In this document: piece by piece, positions 11,376 through 22,465 of the stretch
Layout of the letters: each line of letters opens with the position of its first letter
How positions within the stretch are numbered: the first letter of the stretch is position 1
Assembly: GCA_933207985.1 (NCBI GenBank)
Contig: OW240916.1
Location: 294,812,744-294,876,743 of the forward strand
Length of the DNA: 64,000 nucleotides
DNA from: Pelobates cultripes
Lineage: Eukaryota; Chordata; Amphibia; Anura; Pelobatidae
Direction of reading: 5' to 3'
The notes under the pieces: model-generated
What the model was told of the DNA's origin: nothing
The model's database searches: none
Seen by the model: the letters and a program-made list of their open reading frames with translations, nothing else
Position numbers and translations under genes: made by a program

Positions 11376-12552
11376 TGGCTGCGCAAGCAACCAGCAAATT
11401 AATTTAGGCCTAAATTAGTCCAAAACAGATTACATTACTCTGGTTAATTTTTTTATTTTTTTTATTTAACCCTTAATAATGTTTAGTTAATGCCTAAATA
11501 AACATTACAAGTTAAGATAATTAAAAAAATTAAGCAATTCAGAGACACGTTAATAAATAGCCCTAAAATGTGCTTTAACATCATACTTCAATGCTAGTGT
11601 TTTTCATGTCACTTGTTCCACAATAATGCACATTTTCTTGGAGACTCACAGAGCAGTGCCTTCTAGAGATAGTGATAGAAGCCATGCTTATTGTGCGGGT
11701 TTTGGGGATATGTGTTTTTGTGGGATGTAAGCATTTCTTATACTCAGGTGTGTAGTGAGAAAATGATACTGCCTTTACTTATTGGAATAAAATTGTAAAT
11801 GTTATATCCTAGCTTACCCATGTTTTTCTCATATAATTAATTTCACAATATGTGCTTTGCTGGTTACAAATTTAGAGTTAAAAGGGATTCAATTAAAAAA
11901 TGAGACATGGAAATAATCTCAAATTAAATATAGGAAAATTTAATTAGCCAGACAATCGAATTAGCTCAATGGTGGATCTTCTTTGTCACTAAAAAGTCCA
12001 AGAAACTAAACTATTGTGATATTGTCACCACCTGAACCCAATTTAATGTCTGAGGACAGAACTACAACTGGTGCAACCAGTGGAGCTTCATTGGGGCCCA
12101 AACTCTCAGGGTGCCCATCGTGTGACCCTAAGTGCATGGTATTCCTGAGCCGAACAGTGATTTGGTCGGGCGTCGCGAACTACTAACGGTGCAACCAGGA
12201 CATGAGTGCTTCCTTCAGTGTAAGAGGGAGGGAGTAAGGGGAGACAAGAGCTTCTTCCTTGCATGCTCATATTTTATGCACAGTTGACATTGGGTAGCCC
12301 AGATCAGAGTTAGGAAGCCCAGAACCCTTTAAAAAATATAGTTATGTATCTCATACGCACAAATAAAATAAAGAATTAAAATATGTATGTATATATATAT
12401 ATCTATCCCTTTCATACTCATCCCTACTTTTTTTAACAATATGTTGCAAATGATTTATGCTATGTATTTTTTTGCCCTTTTCACCCACTAAAAAGTAACT
12501 ACTGTTAAAATTGCATTTATGTTCCTTTTCTCTTATTTTTTCTTTGATGTGT
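11376..12552 (+). repeat. Recent 1.18-kb tandem duplication, copy 1
   Basis: From GGCTGCGCAAGCA to TTTGATGTGT this block is repeated head-to-tail immediately downstream with an offset of 1176-1177 bp. By eye there are about nine substitutions plus length changes in A and T runs, so roughly 99% identity. It contains a perfect 18-bp palindrome TAATTTAGGCCTAAATTA (11400-11417) and a TA run (12389-12402). I recognise no gene or transposon in the unit; the minus-strand frame at 12351-12563 has a lysine-rich low-complexity translation. The left border has no obvious homology to the right border beyond one or two bases. Confidence 0.9.
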
Positions 12553-13728
12553 TGGCTGCGCAAGCAGCCAGCAAATTAATTTAGGCCTAAATTAGTCCAA
12601 AACAGATTACATTACTCTGGTTAATTTTTTATTTTTTTTTATTTAACCCTTAATAATGTTTAGTTAATGCCTAAATAAACATTACAAGTTAAGATAATTT
12701 AAAAATTAAGCAATTCAGAGACACGTTAATAAATAGCCCTAAAATGTGCTTTAACATCATACTTCAATGCTAGTGTTTTTCATGTCACTTGTTCCACAAT
12801 AATGCACATTTTCTTGGAGACTCACAGAGCAGTGCCTTCTAGAGATAGTGATAGAAGCCATGCTTATTGTGCGGGTTTTGGGGATATGTGTTTTTGTGGG
12901 ATGTAAGCATTTCTTATACTCAGGTGTGTAGTGAGAAAATGATACTGCCTTTACTTATTGGAATAAAATTGTAAATGTTATATCCTAGCTTACCCATGTT
13001 TTTCTCATATAATTAATTTCACAATATGTGCTTTGCTGGTTGCAAATTTAGAGTTAAAAGGGATTCAATTAAAAAATGAGACATGGAAATAATCTCAAAT
13101 TAAATATAGGAAAATTTAATTAGCCAGACAATCGAATTAGCTCAATGGTGGATCTTCTTTGTCACTAAAAAGTCCAAGAAACTAAACTATTGTGATATTG
13201 TCACCACCTGAACCCAATTTAATGTCTGAGGACAGAACTACAACTGGTGCAACCAGTGGAGCTTCATTGGGGCCCAAACTCTCAGGGTGCCCATCGTGTG
13301 ACCCTAAGTGCATGGTATTCCTGAGCCGAACAGTGATTTGGTCAGGCATCGCGAACTACTAACGGTGCAACCAGGACATGAGTGCTTCCTTCAGTGTAAG
13401 AGGGAGGGAGTAAGGGGAGACAAGAGCTTCTTCCTTGCATGCTCATATTTTATGCACAGTTGACATTGGGTAGCCCAGATCAGAGTTAGGAAGCCCAGAA
13501 CCCTTCAAAAAATATAGTTATGTATCTCATACGCACAAATAAAATAAAGAATTAAAATATGTATGTATATATATATATCTATCCCTTTCATACTCATCCT
13601 TACTTTTTTTAACAATATGTTGCAAATGATTTATGCTATGTATTTTTTTGCCCTTTTCACCCACTAAAAAGTAACTACTTTTAAAATTGCATTTATGTTC
13701 CTTTTCTCTTATTTTTTCTTTGATGTGT
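12553..13728 (+). repeat. Recent 1.18-kb tandem duplication, copy 2
   Basis: Second copy of the block at 11376-12552, in direct orientation and directly adjacent. Differences include GCAACCAGC to GCAGCCAGC, GGTTACAAA to GGTTGCAAA, GTCGGGCGTC to GTCAGGCATC, CATCCCTAC to CATCCTTAC and CTACTGTTA to CTACTTTTA. The palindrome recurs at 12577-12594. Because the copies do differ, a simple duplicated-read assembly artefact is less likely, but collapsed or expanded haplotypes remain possible. Confidence 0.9.
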
Positions 13729-16204
13729 ATCAAGATACCGTATGAACTATTGCTCTGTATCAAGAAAATACAGAGGGCAAGCCTACTTTCAGAAAGGACA
13801 AAACCTTAAGAGCTTGCACTGTGGCTAGTTTTCAAGCAGATTTTATTTATTGACAAATCTGTGCCTTCACAAAGAGGTTCTTTGGCAATGGACTGTCAGA
13901 CAGGTCACATTCACAGGGGCAATCTAGAAGAAAAAGTCCAAGCAGGCCCTGCCAGGAGGTTGCACAGTGAGCATATGTTCCATGGCTGGATTACATTAGG
14001 ATTTAAGGAGACCCTAAGAATTTTGAGATAAGACATAAAACAAAGCCCATAAGAGGCGGAAACAAACATTTGGGGTTACTCCTTCTCTTCTGCAGATTGG
14101 ACTTGTCTGATATTTTTGTTCTGGACAGATTGCATATATTCATAGTGTCTTAATATGTCTAAAGGGCAATGGAGATGTGATCCTCTTGTTTTTTGTGCCA
14201 AGGCACAACTGATTGTCTACTGTGTTACTGTATCTCTGGTGCAGTGGGAACCTGTTGGAAGTTTGGTTCTAGACTGCCTGGATGCCTGGGGTCAGTCTGG
14301 TATGCAAGTTGAATAGTTTTCCTTTGTAATGGAAAAAATGAAACATGTTTGAGACGCCTGTTAAAATTAAATTGAGGGAAAGATATGTTAAGCTTCATAA
14401 CACTGATGTACAATTATGCTATCAATTATTTATTTTAAAATATGAAGAATTCAAAAATATGTTTTCAACTGTGACATTGTAGAATATATGTCCATTAGCC
14501 ATTTGGTAAAATTTTGTATATAGAAGATATGTTCATTTGCCTTTTGATAAATTTGGTATGCTTTTTGGTTTGCGTTACGTAACAAAGTTCAACATACATT
14601 GGAAAAGAAGTATATAAACATTGATTACGAGGGTGTCCGTTCTGTTCCAATCTTAATTGTATCTGAAATGCTACATTTACCAACTCTAAATCCACATGGA
14701 GACCTCATGTATGTTTCTTATTTTTAGATCCCTTACAGCCTGTAAAATTATCTAATAACCCAGACACAGGGCGCTCTGTGTGTCTTCAAAAAACTCAATA
14801 ATTCTGTTAGAAAACGTTGAAATCCAATCCCAAAGTATTCCGCCCAAATATTTAGTTTGAGTAACCCTGTGGGTTAATAAACTAAACAAAGACAAACCAT
14901 GCAAAACTGAAGCAATGAAAACCAGGCTGTACAAACTATGGAGAGTTTATAAGACTCCTTATGGAGGAAGAGAGAGTTGGACTCAGATGGTACAGACAGC
15001 TAATGTGAAGCATGTGACTGGGGGTGGTCAGTGGGGGGTGTAAGTCTAACAGGTACATAGTCCCTAACGACACATTAAGCAATTTTTATTTTTAACTTCC
15101 TTAATAAATAACATTTAGCCAGAAAAAAAAAATCTCAATGTAATTGATGAATGTTACATTGCATTTTGGAAAATAAATTCTGTAAGTCGAGGAGTTTATT
15201 TACACAAAGAAGAAAAAAAAAAAAAACGAAGAAAAATCCTAAAGGGAACTTGATTTATGACTTTTTTCTTACAAATCAGAAATTATGAAGAATCTGACTT
15301 ATGTTTGTGTAAAATTATAAAACATATTATTATGACATAGATAATTAAATCTAACTGATAATTATATATAGCTTGTCTTGATTAATAAAATACTGTAAAT
15401 TCATTTAATTAAAAAAAATTTAGAAACACAAAAAAAACTAAAAGCTGTTTTAATGTACAAAAGTGTTACTGAAAATAAAGACACAAATAATTATTACAGT
15501 ATAATTTATTTTGTTTCCATTGTTTTGTTTATTCTAGAGTAAGAATAATTTTTATATTTTTCAAAATTAAAATATAATTCTGGTGACGTATTTTCTGTAT
15601 ATGTGGTTTCCAAAACATCTTTTTTTCTTCTTTCTTTTATTCTCGGGGACAACTGGGAAAGAAAGTAGAGAGTCTTAAATAAACAATCCTAAAAATAATA
15701 AAAGATTGTTTTAACTTCCCAAAATTGCTTTTCATTTTCCAGAGAAGCTGAATAAACAGCATTGGCCTCTTGTGACATGCAAATAGGACGGATGAGTTAA
15801 ACAGAAAGATGGGGTCTGGAATCTGCTTTAAGAAATGCTTACACTTTTTAGCGAGCTGCTCTCTGAAGAACCAGAAATACATTACAATAAAATAAAATAA
15901 TAAAAAAAAACAAACAAAAAAAAACCAACAAAACAAAACAGAAAGACAAAGCTCGGTTTATTGACGCTAAATCCGAACATTATGTTGACATGCGTTAAGT
16001 TAAAGTTTATTGGAAGTATAAAAGATGAAAATGCATTTGTTCCTCAGGGAATATCAGTGTTTATGCCAGGTTCTGTACTGGCAACCAGAGAACATTGCGC
16101 GTTCACGCACTTCACAAATTCACAAGTCGTTATGCAGCTTTTAATTTCCAAAAGTTGTCTCACTTTGGATTTTTCTCCGTAAACTCATCAAACTAAAATC
16201 CAAA
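13729..16204. other. AT-rich unique-looking stretch
   Basis: About 2.5 kb without recognised gene. A T-rich/A-rich region (15,060-15,640) is followed by moderately complex sequence (15,640-16,190) that is less AT-biased and free of known repeats. That part is a possible conserved non-coding segment (inference only). An A-rich run lies at 15885-15935. Confidence 0.35.
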
Positions 16205-16734
16205 TGGCAAAATGGAAGCTAAAATAGCTGCTTTGGAAAAATTCTACAACTTAGGTATGATGACAACTTGGCTATTTTAGCCTCAATCCTGCCATACAGT
16301 TTTTACAGGGACAATCCATTTTTTAAATCAGTATTTAGCATGAATTATGCATTTTTTCATTGGGGGGTATATCTGCAGACCGCTTACAAAACCTACAGTT
16401 TTCTTGTCTGCTGCATTTTCAAACCCACCCTGTCTAACCCCGCCCAGACTTCTGTGTCTGTCCAATCACAGACTTCCCAATGCAGCTCAATGTGAAGTCT
16501 TTGCAAGGCAGGAGCTCTGGGCAATTGAGTTTAGCTCTACTGAGCTAACAAAAACAGGAAGTAAAATTCTAATTTACAGCGAGTGGGTGTAAAAAGTTTA
16601 TTTTTTTTAAAGTTTAAATTTCTATTGAAATCTGCACTTTTTTAAAAATAAAAAATAAAAAAAGGACACACTTTTCACACATATAGTACTTTAGCAAGTT
16701 AAAGTGCTTTAGGTGTTTTGAAGAGTCCCTTTAA
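16205..16734 (+). mobile_element. TTAA MITE, family C
   Basis: The right end is GAAGAGTCCCTTTAA (to 16734). A weak left end TTTACAGGGACAATCC lies near 16302, and the segment before it (16205-16300) is a fold-back around GCTAAAATAGC / GGCTATTTTAGC. The core TCCAATCACAGACTTCCCA and the GAGTTTAGCTCTACTGAGC block are shared with 38440-38781 and 63200-63621. Non-coding. Confidence 0.6.
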
Positions 16735-19624
16735 TTTTTTACAATTTAGAGTTTTGTAAACAATCACTTTTGAGGTTCCAGGCATTAAAGGGTTATAGAG
16801 CTTTTCAAATGATTAATGAGGCTATGCATTATCCCAGGTGCTGACAGTTACTGTAATGAGCGCCTTTGTTTTTTGATACTCAATGGTCTTTATACTCCTT
16901 GTAACCAAAGGTGGATTTCACTGCATTCACACTGAAAGATCTGCTGACAGCACTCTTGCCAACAGTGGCCACTGATAATCTGGTCAAATGAAGATTCTAA
17001 CACAGAGCAACCCAAGTGGGGATTGCATAAGAAGGGTTCATATGTAATTTAAACGTATTTACAACACCTAACATTTCTAAAAAGGATACACAAATACATC
17101 CCAAAAGTACTGTTACAAGTACATTATTTAGATGCTAGAAACAAATAAGATTTAAAATAAAATAAAATGTCACTCCTATTTTATGTATTTATTTTTTTAA
17201 ACAGAAACTATCTTGTACTTACATGCCGCAGAATCCTCAGCAGCACCATCCTTCCAATCCCTCTAAAACTGATAAAAAAAAAAGTTAATAACACTTCTAT
17301 TAATCTGCTGTTTATAATTGTAAAGTACATGCTAAAAAGCACTCTGTCTATCAATTCATACACACACACACACACGCATAAACGCCAGCAGACACAAACA
17401 GAATTCTTATAAATTCCAGATACATTCTAATATTCTAATATTCCAGATACATATTTTTGTATTTCTTTTTAAAAAATTTTTTTTTTGCAAATATTCATTG
17501 AGAATTTTGACAGGATTACAATGACAGGAAATAAATAATAAAGCACAATAAAGAGAGATACGATTAAAGAATATAGGGTATAAAAATAGTATAATTTATG
17601 AAAAATAATTACTAGTAATCTTTACAAAATAAACAATGGTATCTCCTCAAAAAAATAATAAATGAGAAAACAAAAAAAAAAATAGAGAGATATAGAAATG
17701 CATAACGCACAGCCTACTTTCAAATATAAGATTGCAAGTTATCATACAAAAAAAAAAATAGCAAGTTATCATACAAAAAATAAAATAAAAAAAATTAAAT
17801 TTTTTTTTCAATCTGTCAAAAAATATGGTAAAGTGTAGCTAGAAAAATAATTACAAATGATTACATGGAAAGAATAGATCTGTTTGTGTGTATATGTATT
17901 TATTGTATGTTTAGATTGACGTATCTTCTTTGGATTTAAATACCCAGAGATTCCTTTTGTAGATGTCAAAAAGTAATAGAGTAATTGGGAGCTAGGTGGC
18001 TTTTCAATAGAGTAACTCACAAAGTACAACACATTTATCTCTCGGCCATCAGACAAGACAAAGAGAGCTTAACAACCATTTGAAAAGAATTGCCTGTGAA
18101 TAGTTACCATTCAATTTGTGTTTTATTCCCGCTGGTCATGGAACTGAGATCAGACGGAAAAGTGAAAACACATGGTTGAGGTCAGCAAGATCAGAGAACC
18201 ACCACATACAGAAAAGGGGGGAGGATATCAATGGGAACTTATGTGAAGAAATGGATTATATAAACATAGCTTGCCATCGCATACACCCCATTATATTATA
18301 ATTTACACTGCATGGGCATCATGGCGGTGTATGAAATCAGTTATAGGATTCTATAGCTGCCTTAAAAGTTTGTTCTGCCAATCAACCTGCAGATCTATGT
18401 ATACATGCAGACTTTCAAATTTGGTTAGCGTTTTTTATGTTAAGTGTTTATTTGAAACATCACAGGCAAATTATTACATCACCTGCTTCGACGGGCCTCC
18501 CCTGGCTTTTGAAGTCTGCAGCAGGCAAACGTGATTTCAATTTGATAACCACTTTGAAACTGCAATTATATAATAAAGAGTGACGATTGAAAGGGAAGTG
18601 TATGGCAAATTAAAAATTGCTTAGGTCCAAAAAAAACAAACAAAACACGCGGAAAGTAAAATATGTTACATCACGGTCTTTAAGCTGATAGATCTGTACG
18701 GCCTCTTGTCCTAGATCAGGATAAAAATAATAATCATTTTTTTATTGTTTTAAGAAAGCACAGCCCGTGTGAGTTTGTACAAGTCAGGATTTAGTCTTTA
18801 GAGAAATGTTTGAGTCAACTTAAGTTCAGTGGGAGCTCAGAAAAGGTTAGTTCATATTCTCCCTCTCTGCATGGGTGTTATAAAGAAATAACATATATCA
18901 TTACTCAATAAAAAGACAGAAAAGCTATTGTATTTGTGTTGTGGAAGGAAGGATATTAGATGCATACAATGTGTGGAACTAAAAATGTTTAATGTCTAGA
19001 GCATGTGCTGTGGATAAACCACAATTTTACAACTCACACCGCAAAACAGTGGGGGGTTTGTATGCCCCCCATCTGTCAAATAAAACTAGTACGCTACAAT
19101 AATTTGTTTAAAAACAATATACATAGACTATATAACTCAAGACAGTCCATACACAATCCATATGTGAGCTGGAATATCTAGTAAAAAAGGGCATTGAATG
19201 GATGTAATACGCAATCTGCGTTCAACGGACATTAGACTTCTCTGTAAAATTCAATACGACATATATTTGAAAAACTAAAAGAGTTACACTGTCAAAGTAT
19301 TGTGCCTTCTCCTAAATAGGCTCTGGATGTGCAAGTATGGATATAATTTTATAGAAGAAACATATTTATAGTATATTGTGCATAATGTAGGCAAAGTTCC
19401 TGCAGACATTGCTTTGCAAATAATCCTTTTGCAGATGGGAGGGGGGACGGGGACGTGCTTCTCCACAGTGCCCAATGAGGCCGCTTGTTACATCTAGAGA
19501 AGGTTTGGATATTGAAGGAAATGAGAGTATCAATAGTAAATATGGATATTTTTGGGAAATCCTTATACATCTTTTCCTTTATCTAAGCTAGTATGAAGAA
19601 GACACTGTATTACCTTAGACATTT
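16735..19624. other. AT-rich unique-looking stretch
   Basis: Contains a CA run (17358-17376), a poly-T (17473-17486) and several A-rich runs. 18,300-18,600 is compositionally more complex (TAAT-rich, e.g. CAAATTATTACATCACC) and is a candidate conserved non-coding segment. No coding frame with a recognisable domain. Confidence 0.35.
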
Positions 19625-20230
19625 GTGTTAAAAATGCCTATAGGCATGCACCTACTGATACCTACCCTGCAAGCCGGGGTTTCCCTGGACTGCCCAAGGA
19701 AGGGAAAGACATGACTGCTGCCCAGGAATGGGGGATGGATAAAAGGGGATACATATGTAGCAAGAGGGGAGCTGTATATAAGGGACACTGGGGGTGGGCC
19801 CTGGCCACTCAGAAGGAAGAAGGATAACTAGCAGGGGCTTTTCCCACCCTCCCTCCCTGTGATTGTTCTATGTTTGTATTTAGAGTGGTGGTGTTGGTGG
19901 TGGTGGTTTTTCGGGGTGTCTGGTTGTCTCTGTTTTTGTTTTTGTCACAGCGGAATACCTGGCCAGCGCATGGGAAGGCAAGTGCCAAGTCGGATTGGGG
20001 AGTCGCAGCCTGCTTGGGCTGAAGGCGGAAGACAGACTGCTTTGGAGTCTGGTAAAAGAATGTGAGATCTGTCTGGTGGAAGAATCACCCATCAGCTGAC
20101 AGTTGGTATTAATGCTGGTTCAAATTGTTAAATAAAGCTGTGGCCGTTGCCCTTATCCATTGTACAGGTGTTGTGTGTTTATTGGGCAACGGATGGGTTT
20201 GTGGGTCAGCAGTCATGTTAATAGACAGCT
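19625..20230 (+). mobile_element. Possible LTR-like promoter/polyA fragment
   Basis: A TATA-like box (TGTATATAAGG, 19773-19783) is followed about 355 bp later by AATAAA (20131-20136) and then a GT-rich stretch (GGTGTTGTGTGTTTATTGGG, 20168-20187). That is the order of U3 promoter, R polyadenylation signal and U5 in an LTR. A GGT-rich run lies at 19885-19910. No TG/CA borders or target duplication were found, so the extent is approximate. Confidence 0.35.
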
Positions 20231-20403
20231 ATGACCTCCGTTTCTTTCACTATGTTCACAATATGGCTGAAGCTGTAATCTGGAACTGACTAGCCCTGCT
20301 TCCTGAAAGCTTGAAGAATTCCCCTGGTCATAGGACAGCTTCTATGCCGAACTGTCCCCAACCAAACCCAAATAACAATTTGTTAGCTGTAATGTACAGA
20401 CCA

Positions 20404-20507
20404 TTAAAGGAACACTATAGTGTTAGAATACAAATATGTAGAAGAAAAAAAAAAAACTAAACCTTTTGCCCACAGAATGCAGCCCCTATTGTGTCCTATA
20501 TAAATAT
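20404..20507 (+). mobile_element. TTAA MITE left end abutting a minisatellite
   Basis: TTAAAGGAACACTATAGTGTTAG at 20404 is the left terminus of a TTAA element. It runs into an A run (20443-20457) and then into the 20-bp minisatellite. No matching right end is seen. Confidence 0.55.
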
Positions 20508-21265
20508 ATAGATACACACACTACATCCACTACACACACACTGCATCCACTACACACACACTGCATCCACTACACACACACTGCATCTACTACACACACA
20601 CTGCATCAACTACACACACTGCATCCACTACACACACTGCATCTACTACACACACATTGCATCCACTACACACACTGCATCTACTACACACACATTGCAT
20701 CCACTACACACACACTGCATCCACTACACACACACTGCATCTACTACACACACATTGCATCCACTACACACACTGCATCTACTACACACACATTGCATCC
20801 ACTACACACACACTGCATCCAGTACACACACACTGCATCTACTACACACACATTGCATCCACTACACACACACTGCATCTACTACACACACATTGCATCC
20901 ACTACACACACACTGCATCCACTACACACACACTGCATCTACTACACACACATTGCATCCACTACACACACACTGCATCTACTACACACACACTGCATCC
21001 ACTACACATACTACATTCATTTCAAAAACACACACACTAAATACACTACCAATACTGCATCTACTACACGCACACTTCATCCACTACATCCACTATACAC
21101 ACTGCTTCCACTACACACACTGCATCCACTGTACATACACACTCTGCATTCATTATACACACCACATCTCTTACACACACTGCATCAAATACACACACAG
21201 CATCAACTTTACACACTCTGCATCCACTATACAAACACACTGTATTCACTATACACACTGCATCC
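20508..21265. repeat. 20-bp minisatellite (CA-rich)
   Basis: Head-to-tail copies of a unit close to ACACACACTGCATCCACTAC, with common variants CATCTACTAC and ATTGCATC and some 18-bp units. The array is regular to about 21,010 and decays afterwards. Because 20 is not a multiple of 3 and the unit has no stop codon in any plus frame, the array stays open in all three frames, giving a 288-codon frame (20466-21332) of Thr/His/Leu/Cys/Tyr repeats and overlapping frames of 225 and 127 codons. These are artefacts of composition, not proteins. Confidence 0.9.
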
Positions 21266-22465
21266 TTGTAGGCAAACTCGGGGTGGGCCCTGTGGCCGGA
21301 CTAGGGGTGGGCTCCAGCTGCCCAGACCTTGAGCTGTGTAAGGGACCCAAAAATTTACTAAGGCAACCCTGAATAAAGCAGAAGTTTATTTGGATCAAAA
21401 GAACAAAATTGCATACAATGTTCTGGCCTCAAGCCAAAACGTTTTATGTGATTATGTTCTTTTGAACATAATGTCTATGGATTATTGATTTTGAAAAATT
21501 ATTTAGCTAAGTTTTACCCTGTTTGATGATTAGAATTAACCCTTAGTTGAGCAAAAATTTTACATATTGATACTAAATTGTATATTTAGTATTAGCATTG
21601 TGTTGCAACTTCTGAATGAGAATCTATTAGGGTTTTCAGATCATTTGCCTTTTCAGAACCCAATAGATGATTTTCCTAGAATTGTCGCCAAAATCTCTAT
21701 TGGTTTGAATGGAATCAACACCGATATGGGAAGGTTCTTACAGACATCTCAAATTAGGCACACTGAACTCCTTTGGAAAAAAAAATTGTGTGCGGTCAGG
21801 GTTTCTTAATTTGACTATTGTGTTTATCTGTGTTGGAAGTATTTGAGTGACATATTTGAGTCCACTCGAAGCAGTGCGTTACAATGGTAAGAGTCACAAT
21901 GTTTGGGCTCGTTTCTCGCTTTTGGGAGGTATATTGTGACATCGCTTGTCACTGAATGTGCTAATCCATAACTATTGTGTGCCTCATCCTTGGTGGCTAC
22001 TATCAGATTACGTTCCTCTTTGATGAGGGTATTTTGCACGTACCTGAAGTATATTTTTATTGAAGTACATACTAAGGCGCAGCTCATATCATTATGGATT
22101 TTTTAATATAAATATTTTTTATTCACCCTATACTGCTCACAGCCTCTCAAATGTAGGAGATTCATCTTGATACAAAAACAGCGTTGTCAGAGTATCAAGA
22201 CGGAAGCTGGTACTGATATTCTTGACTGTAAGGAATGCTGGAACTGACGGGCAATATTATCTGCTTCATGCACAATCATAAAATATTATTGTGGGGAAGC
22301 ATTTTCATGCAATATAATATTAGAAATTATTATTTTTTACCTCTATTCTTTATAGTTAGATACAAGATGAAGAATACATGTGTGTCCGGCTTTCGAAGTT
22401 TGAAATATGTAGTTAGTATTCTCTGTTGATCTATTGACTTCTGATATGCATAAACAGTGTATTAA
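21266..22465. other. Stretch without recognised gene
   Basis: Probable old repeat material at 21280-21480, including an inverted-looking pair AAGAACAAAATTGCATAC / ATTATGTTCTTTTGAAC; then AT-rich unique-looking DNA. Frames at 21567-21809 and 21824-22087 have no domain. Confidence 0.35.

Noticed and set aside
12351..13763. Paired paralogous small genes (70 and 78 codons, minus strand)
   Set aside because: They are the same low-complexity frame in the two copies of a tandem duplication, lysine-rich and without a domain.
20466..21332. 288-codon repetitive protein
   Set aside because: Produced by a stop-free 20-bp minisatellite that is open in all three frames.
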